Shown here: positions 60,098-64,000 of the stretch, piece by piece | Numbering within the stretch: the first letter of the stretch is position 1 | Layout: each line of letters begins with the position of its first letter | Translations under genes and position numbers: made by a program | Notes under the pieces: model-generated | What the model saw: the letters and a program-made list of their open reading frames with translations, nothing else | Database searches by the model: none | What the model was told of the DNA's origin: nothing | DNA from: Haloimpatiens massiliensis | GTDB taxonomy: Bacteria; Bacillota; Clostridia; Clostridiales; Clostridiaceae | Reading direction: 5' to 3' | Length of the DNA: 64,000 nt | NCBI RefSeq assembly: GCF_900184255.1 | Contig: NZ_LT854634.1 | Span: 20,994 to 84,993, forward strand

Positions 60098-61474
60098 ATG
60101 AAGAATTCAATGAATAAAAATAATATAAAAAGAAAATATTCGTTAAAGGATTTGCTTAAATTTATATTTCCATCAATAACTGGCATATTATTATTTATGA
60201 CACCAATTCCACTAGAAGGAGAAGTCACAATTCCTATTGCTTTTCTCTCTAAATTTATACAAACTTCATTAGAAAACTATTTACCATTAATAATGACAAT
60301 ACTTATAACCTCATCATGTGTTTTTACCCTAATTATAAAAATATTCAAGCCAAGTTTCCTAATGAATAATGATTACTTAAAAAAACTTTTAGATGTTACA
60401 CCCCTTTGGGTTATCTCTAGAATTATAGGCATGCTTCTAGCTATATGCACGTTTTTTAAATTAGGTAGCAAAATTATATATTCTGAAAATACTGGTGGTC
60501 TTTTACTATATAGCTTACTTCCTATTTTATTTGCAGTGTTTTTATTTGCAGGATTATTACTACCATTAATATTAGATTTTGGTCTACTAGAATTTTTCGG
60601 TACTTTACTAACTAAAATAATGAGACCTATTTTCAATCTACCTGGTCGTTCCTCAATAGACTGTATAACCTCATGGCTTGGAGACGGTACTATAGGAGTG
60701 CTTTTAACAAGCAAGCAATATGAAGAGGGATATTACTCAAAAAGAGAAGCAGCCATAATTGGCACTTCCTTTTCCGCAGTATCTATAACATTTTGTTTAG
60801 TTGTTATTTCACAAGTTGGACTCGGTCATATGTTTCTTCCATTTTATCTTACAGTAACATTATCAGGCATAGCGGCCGCTGTAATAACTCCAAGAATACC
60901 ACCTCTTTCTAGAAAATCTGATACTTATTTTAATAATAATAACAACTCCTCTAGCGAGGTTATTCCTGAAGGTTATTCTGCACTAAGTTGGGGCTTTGAA
61001 CAGTCAATAGAAAAGGCTCGAAGAAATACTAATGTACGTAAATTTTTAACAGATGGATTTAAAAATGTTTTCGACATGTGGCTTGGAGTTACTCCCATAG
61101 TCATGGCTATGGGTACTATAGCTCTTATATTAGCTGAATACACTCCAATCTTTAAATGGCTAGGCATGCCATTTATACCATTACTTCAGCTATTACAAAT
61201 CCCAGAAGCACAAGCTGCCTCCTCCACATTAGTTGTAGGCTTTGCTGATATGTTTCTTCCATCAGTAATAGCTGCAAGTACTATAAAAAGTCCTATTACA
61301 CTTTTTATAATAGCTGCAGTTTCTGTAACTCAACTTATTTATATGTCTGAAGTAGGTGGATTACTAATTGGTTCCAAAATACCTGTGAATTTTAAGGAAC
61401 TATTTATAATATTTATAGAAAGAACTTTGATAACACTTCCAATTATATCTGTTATCGCACATATTATATTCTAA
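60098..61474 (+). CDS. YjiH-family membrane protein (nucleoside recognition domain)
   Basis: 458-aa membrane protein with about ten helices of the YjiH family. It contains two Gate (nucleoside recognition) type repeats: LEFFGTLLTKIMRPIFNLPG with RSSIDCITSWLGDGTIGVLL, and later FADMFLPSVIAASTIKSPIT. The start is the ATG seven bases after AAGGAGG; a longer upstream reading would span the operator palindrome. Proteins of this family may be transporters, but the substrate is not established. It is divergent from the MacA-like gene and convergent with the DUF3786 gene. Confidence 0.82.
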   Translation: MKNSMNKNNIKRKYSLKDLLKFIFPSITGILLFMTPIPLEGEVTIPIAFLSKFIQTSLENYLPLIMTILITSSCVFTLIIKIFKPSFLMNNDYLKKLLDVTPLWVISRIIGMLLAICTFFKLGSKIIYSENTGGLLLYSLLPILFAVFLFAGLLLPLILDFGLLEFFGTLLTKIMRPIFNLPGRSSIDCITSWLGDGTIGVLLTSKQYEEGYYSKREAAIIGTSFSAVSITFCLVVISQVGLGHMFLPFYLTVTLSGIAAAVITPRIPPLSRKSDTYFNNNNNSSSEVIPEGYSALSWGFEQSIEKARRNTNVRKFLTDGFKNVFDMWLGVTPIVMAMGTIALILAEYTPIFKWLGMPFIPLLQLLQIPEAQAASSTLVVGFADMFLPSVIAASTIKSPITLFIIAAVSVTQLIYMSEVGGLLIGSKIPVNFKELFIIFIERTLITLPIISVIAHIIF

Positions 61475-61481
61475 TGCAAGC

Positions 61482-61530
61482 AAGGAACGGTTCATTAATT
61501 TTATATAATAAAATTAATGAACCGTTCCTT
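61482..61530. terminator. Bidirectional hairpin terminator
   Basis: Perfect 23-bp inverted repeat AAGGAACGGTTCATTAATTT (plus three more bases) with a three-base loop. It overlaps the stop codon of the minus-strand DUF3786 gene. T tracts are short on both sides. Confidence 0.7.
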
Positions 61531-62197
61531 ACTTATCTTCGTATTCGTAGAGCGTCATACCCTTAGGAAGTTCTCCTCCATTTCTTACTATTTCTATTGC
61601 CACCTCTCCTACTACAGCTAAATCCTCTGCATTAAAGTAGTATATAATATTATTATCAAATAAAATATTTGCAGAACTTGAAAATTCCTCATCACCTTGC
61701 CAAACTATAAAAGTCATATACACATTATTTATAAATTCAAACCTATATGCCATATCTCCATTTTTTACTCTCTGAGCTCCCATTTTTTCGAAAACCTCTT
61801 GTAAAAACTCTAATTTGTCTCCAAATACTTTAGCCAGCTTTGCAATGGTTCTGCTACTAAAATTAGGATAATAAGTATGTCCTCCTGGTATTTCTTTATA
61901 CGTTATATCTTTTCCTGTAGGCGGGATACCTTTTCCATTTACTAAATATCTTAAAAATATAGTTTTAATGGTATATCCTTTTATCTCTTGTCCAGCTTCA
62001 TTAAAAGTATCTGCCGATGGATACTTTATGTAGTAATTTTTTCCCATAAGCCTTAATTTAAAAGTCTTTCTTTTCTCATCATATGTTGCACCTGTAAGTT
62101 TCTCCATTTTCTTAGGCTCCTGCATTTTAAATATATTTTGAATATATTCATAAGGAACCCTACCCTGTCTATTATCAGTATTCCTTGACGCTGTCAT
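61529..62197 (-). CDS. DUF3786 domain-containing protein
   Basis: 222-aa soluble protein. The region PPTGKDITYKEIPGGHTYYPNF-like part at residues 95-120, followed by FSSRTIAKLAKVFGDKLEFL and the beta-rich MAYRFEFINNVYMTFIVWQG and YYFNAEDLAVVGEVA, fits the DUF3786 family. That family is found next to corrinoid and methyltransferase genes in other anaerobes; its job is unknown. I place the start at the ATG after GGGGGTGATCAT; the 43 codons upstream of it have no ribosome site and extend towards the family A repeat (its start is 62257). It stands alone here. Confidence 0.72.
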   Translation of the reverse strand: MTASRNTDNRQGRVPYEYIQNIFKMQEPKKMEKLTGATYDEKRKTFKLRLMGKNYYIKYPSADTFNEAGQEIKGYTIKTIFLRYLVNGKGIPPTGKDITYKEIPGGHTYYPNFSSRTIAKLAKVFGDKLEFLQEVFEKMGAQRVKNGDMAYRFEFINNVYMTFIVWQGDEEFSSSANILFDNNIIYYFNAEDLAVVGEVAIEIVRNGGELPKGMTLYEYEDK

Positions 62198-62256
62198 ATG
62201 ATCACCCCCATTAATATTACCATACCTTTCTTTGTCATATTCAATATTAATATACT

Positions 62257-62380
62257 GATTATCCCACAAAAATATTAAATTACTTGAATTATGAAATTTC
62301 TCTGTAATGACTTGCATAAGAAGCAAAGGAACTATTTAAATTTAATAATTCACCACATTATACCTTGTTATGGTTTAATC
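62257..62380. repeat. Palindromic repeat family A, copy 6 (internally deleted)
   Basis: It begins GATTATCCCACAAAAATATT with the full left arm and ends CCTTGTTATGGTTTAATC, while the middle of the right arm is missing. This is an intermediate state between complete copies (1, 2) and single arms (4, 5). Confidence 0.75.
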
Positions 62381-62528
62381 ATATACTATTTTTTAATATT
62401 AATATCAACTTTCAAATATTCTATTAGCCTAGTAACACATATTATATCAGATTCATAGCATAAAATAGTAGTAAAGACTCATTAAACTTTAATTGGTAAT
62501 ATACAACTACATAGCAAAATTTAAAATT

Positions 62529-62556
62529 TTATATTAAAAACCATTATACATACATA
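62529..62556 (+). promoter_or_regulatory. Candidate sigma-E promoter of the SPOCS-domain gene
   Basis: TTATATT, 13 bp, CATACATA: close to the sigma-E consensus (KMATATT, 13-15 bp, CATACAnT). Transcription would start near 62563 and leave a 33-base leader with GGAG before the ATG. Mother-cell expression fits the domain content of the product. Confidence 0.5.
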
Positions 62557-62595
62557 TTTAACTATACAAAGATTCAATAGGAAAGGAGTATTTAC

Positions 62596-63564
62596 ATGGA
62601 AAATACCACTATAAAAATAAATGGATTAATATCTCAAAAACAATTAAATAATTATAATATCCAATATCCCTGCAGAGAAATTTGTAAATCCTATCATATA
62701 ACTCTCCCTGAAAATAAGCCCAACATACAGCTGATACTAGAACTTTCACTTAATGCAGAAATTAGCAATTGGAAACATATATTTACTCATGGCAAAAATA
62801 AAATTTTTATTGAAGGGCTCTTAAATTCAAGGATATTTTTCAAATCCAACTTATATTCAAAAAATATTTACTATACAGAATTTAGTAGGCCACTATCAGA
62901 AATTTTGCCTGTAGAAAATATTAATATTACTAGTTTAACACCTGCTATATTTATTGAAGAAGCTTTTATTAATCGTATAAACAAAAAAAGCTTTTCCATA
63001 TCAGCATTAATGCTAATATGTACAGTTTTAAATAACAATAACTCATCTAAAGAAAATATCAATGTCTCTTCAAAAGATAATTTACAAACACATATAGAAA
63101 ATATAGATACTTCTTTAAAAAATAATTCGCAAATTCCTATAGAAAATATAGATACCTCTTTAAAAAATAATTCGCAAATTCCTATAGAAAATATAGATAC
63201 TTCTTTAAAAAATAATTCGCAAATTCCTATAGAAAATATAGATACCTCTTTAAAAAGTAACTCGCAAATTCCTATAGAAAATACAGATACTTCTTTAAAA
63301 AATAACTCGCAAATTCCTATAGAAAATACAGATACCTCTTTAAAAAGTAATTTGCAAATTCCTATAGAAAATACAGATACTTCTTTAAAAAACAATTTGC
63401 AAATTCCTATAGAAAATACAGATACCTCTTTAAAAAGTAATTTGCAAATTCCCGCTGAAATTATAGATACTTCTTTAAAAAGTGCTTCAAAAGAACAAAA
63501 TGAAAACTCCATAAATATAAATATAGAGTACGACATGAATACTAGCGAAGAACATCTTAAATAA
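62596..63564 (+). CDS. SPOCS/DUF3794-like protein with 15-residue tandem repeats
   Basis: 322-aa protein without signal peptide. Residues 1-145 match the SPOCS (DUF3794) pattern of spore-coat morphogenetic proteins such as SipL: INGLISQKQLNNYNIQYPCR, then NKIFIEGLLNSRIFFKSN and YTEFSRPLSEILPV. The second half is built of eight near-identical 15-residue units of the form [IT]DTSLK[NS]N[SL]QIPIEN with a divergent unit at each side, and a short acidic tail. The units probably form a rod or a flexible stalk. The ATG follows AAAGGAG. A sigma-E-type promoter is likely. I infer a role in the spore coat or exosporium. Confidence 0.72.
   Translation: MENTTIKINGLISQKQLNNYNIQYPCREICKSYHITLPENKPNIQLILELSLNAEISNWKHIFTHGKNKIFIEGLLNSRIFFKSNLYSKNIYYTEFSRPLSEILPVENINITSLTPAIFIEEAFINRINKKSFSISALMLICTVLNNNNSSKENINVSSKDNLQTHIENIDTSLKNNSQIPIENIDTSLKNNSQIPIENIDTSLKNNSQIPIENIDTSLKSNSQIPIENTDTSLKNNSQIPIENTDTSLKSNLQIPIENTDTSLKNNLQIPIENTDTSLKSNLQIPAEIIDTSLKSASKEQNENSININIEYDMNTSEEHLK
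63103..63507 (+). repeat. 45-bp tandem repeat within the SPOCS-domain gene
   Basis: Nine consecutive 45-bp units (the ninth degenerate), all in frame. The codon pair for the Thr and Ser of DTS alternates ACTTCT / ACCTCT strictly from unit to unit, so the true period is 90 bp. This pattern points to expansion by duplication of dimers. Length variation between strains is expected. Confidence 0.9.
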
Positions 63565-63869
63565 GAGCTAAAAAATATATAGTAACCTTATATAAACCCT
63601 ATTAATATAATATAATTATGGACACCTAGTTTTATCTGATTTAATCAATAAGATAGTGTAAAGTGAAATATGAAAAAGCTAAGTTTAAAAATGTTTTGCC
63701 CGAAGGACGCAGAATAATAAAATACTTTGTGATTTGAAGATGAAATAACGAATTTTAGGCATGACAAAAAATCCTTTTGAGTGAAGGAAAATTTTTGATA
63801 TTAGTAATCTCTACATTGAGTTATTCACGTAGTGGTTAATAAATATCCCATATTTACTTTACAACTAAA
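63565..63869. other. Gene-free spacer with unexplained sequence
   Basis: 305 bp without a credible ORF. A less AT-rich part around 63690-63830 contains CCCGAAGGACGCAG and a hairpin TCCTT / AAGGA followed by AATTTTTG at about 63771-63799, which might end a small plus-strand RNA. A further CTACATTGAG .. CACGTAG pairing is weak. I recognise no known RNA family. Confidence 0.35.
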
Positions 63870-64000
63870 TTAAGCAGAATTTTCAGTTTGCATCTTTAAT
63901 ATTGTTTGTTGACCAAGGTAAATAAGTAATTGCCACTTAGCAGGCATATTGCCCGCATTAGTTAAAATATCTATCTCATTTAGTGGCTTCCAGTAGTTAT
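63870..64000 (-). CDS. Hypothetical protein, C-terminal fragment (runs off right edge)
   Basis: The last 42 codons and a TAA stop of a minus-strand gene read NYWKPLNEIDILTNAGNMPA, then KWQLLIYLGQQTILKMQTEN and SA. The frame is open up to the edge, with two other frames closed. It is a soluble, helical-looking tail with two Trp. I cannot assign a family from this piece. Confidence 0.55.
   Translation of the reverse strand, partial: NYWKPLNEIDILTNAGNMPAKWQLLIYLGQQTILKMQTENSA

Noticed and set aside
63058..63507. CRISPR array from regularly spaced repeats
   Set aside because: The repeats are directly adjacent without unique spacers, in frame inside a gene, and no cas genes are present.
62871..63536. 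A 221-codon open frame on the minus strand opposite the SPOCS-domain gene
   Set aside because: It is a mirror of the 45-bp repeats, has no ribosome site, and its product is a simple repeat. The plus-strand gene has a promoter, a ribosome site and a recognisable domain.

Overview
This is a low-GC, AT-rich Firmicute chromosome segment. Codon use, strong GGAGG-type ribosome binding sites and gene content (rubrerythrin, T-box tyrS, spore-type SPOCS/DUF3794 protein, LytST-like system, stand-alone CobN-like chelatase) point to Clostridium sensu stricto. A proteolytic C. botulinum / C. sporogenes relative is my inference, not something the sequence proves. I see no rRNA, tRNA, CRISPR array or intact prophage. 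The window opens inside a minus-strand membrane-protein gene (first 20 codons only) and closes inside another minus-strand gene (last 42 codons only).

Layout. 1-1.5 kb: structured leader of the edge gene, a small HELLH zincin-like protein and a GNAT acetyltransferase. 1.8-5.95 kb: a heterodimeric ABC multidrug exporter (degenerate and canonical nucleotide-binding sites on different subunits) behind a long leader with a sigma-A promoter, a 28-codon leader peptide, two terminator hairpins and a second 16-codon ORF. This looks like ribosome-mediated attenuation. 6.3-7.2 kb: a small charged protein and a permuted NlpC/P60 (YiiX-like) protein. 7.4-15.3 kb: a sialic acid catabolic cluster (nanK, nanE, nanQ-like, SSS transporter, nanA), an FrdA-like flavoprotein and a LacI regulator. 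Two identical LacI-type operators lie upstream of nanA. 15.6-19.7 kb: two small beta-sandwich-like proteins and a convergent 873-aa repetitive beta-rich protein, all without signal peptides; two of the three carry matching candidate sigma-K promoters. 19.9-27 kb: a cobalamin riboswitch controlling a BtuFCD-type ABC transporter, followed by a CobN/BchH-type chelatase. 27.3-33.8 kb: rubrerythrin, then a sigma-54 activator, a sigma-54 promoter, an NhaC-type antiporter and isoaspartyl dipeptidase, then HutD/Ves. 34-39 kb: deoD, then a CstA-type transporter with a LytTR/LytS two-component system. 39.3-45.4 kb: cysS, recQ and tyrS with a Tyr T-box. 45.4-49.3 kb: a NitT/TauT-type ABC transporter and an AI-2E-family permease. 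49.6-52 kb: DbpA-type RNA helicase and CvfB. 52.1-59.7 kb: an OmpR-type two-component system, an IS607-derived element (truncated tnpA, intact-looking tnpB, omegaRNA end) and a MacAB-like efflux system. 60-64 kb: YjiH-family membrane protein, DUF3786 protein and a SPOCS-domain protein with a 45-bp tandem repeat.

Several families of intergenic palindromic repeats are scattered through the window. Family A (6 copies, one holding a nested palindrome) has GATTA[AT]CCCACAA-like ends. Family B (2 copies) has AAGGTACAT ends. A weaker family C has an ATTCAACTTTCGC core. They fill most spacers that otherwise look empty.

The observations I rate highest are the leader-peptide attenuator of the ABC exporter, the signal-less beta-rich locus with matching late-sporulation promoters, the paired LacI operators in the sialic acid cluster, the sigma-54 circuit whose activator ends in a winged-helix-like rather than Fis-like domain, and the IS607 remnant that kept tnpB but lost its recombinase.
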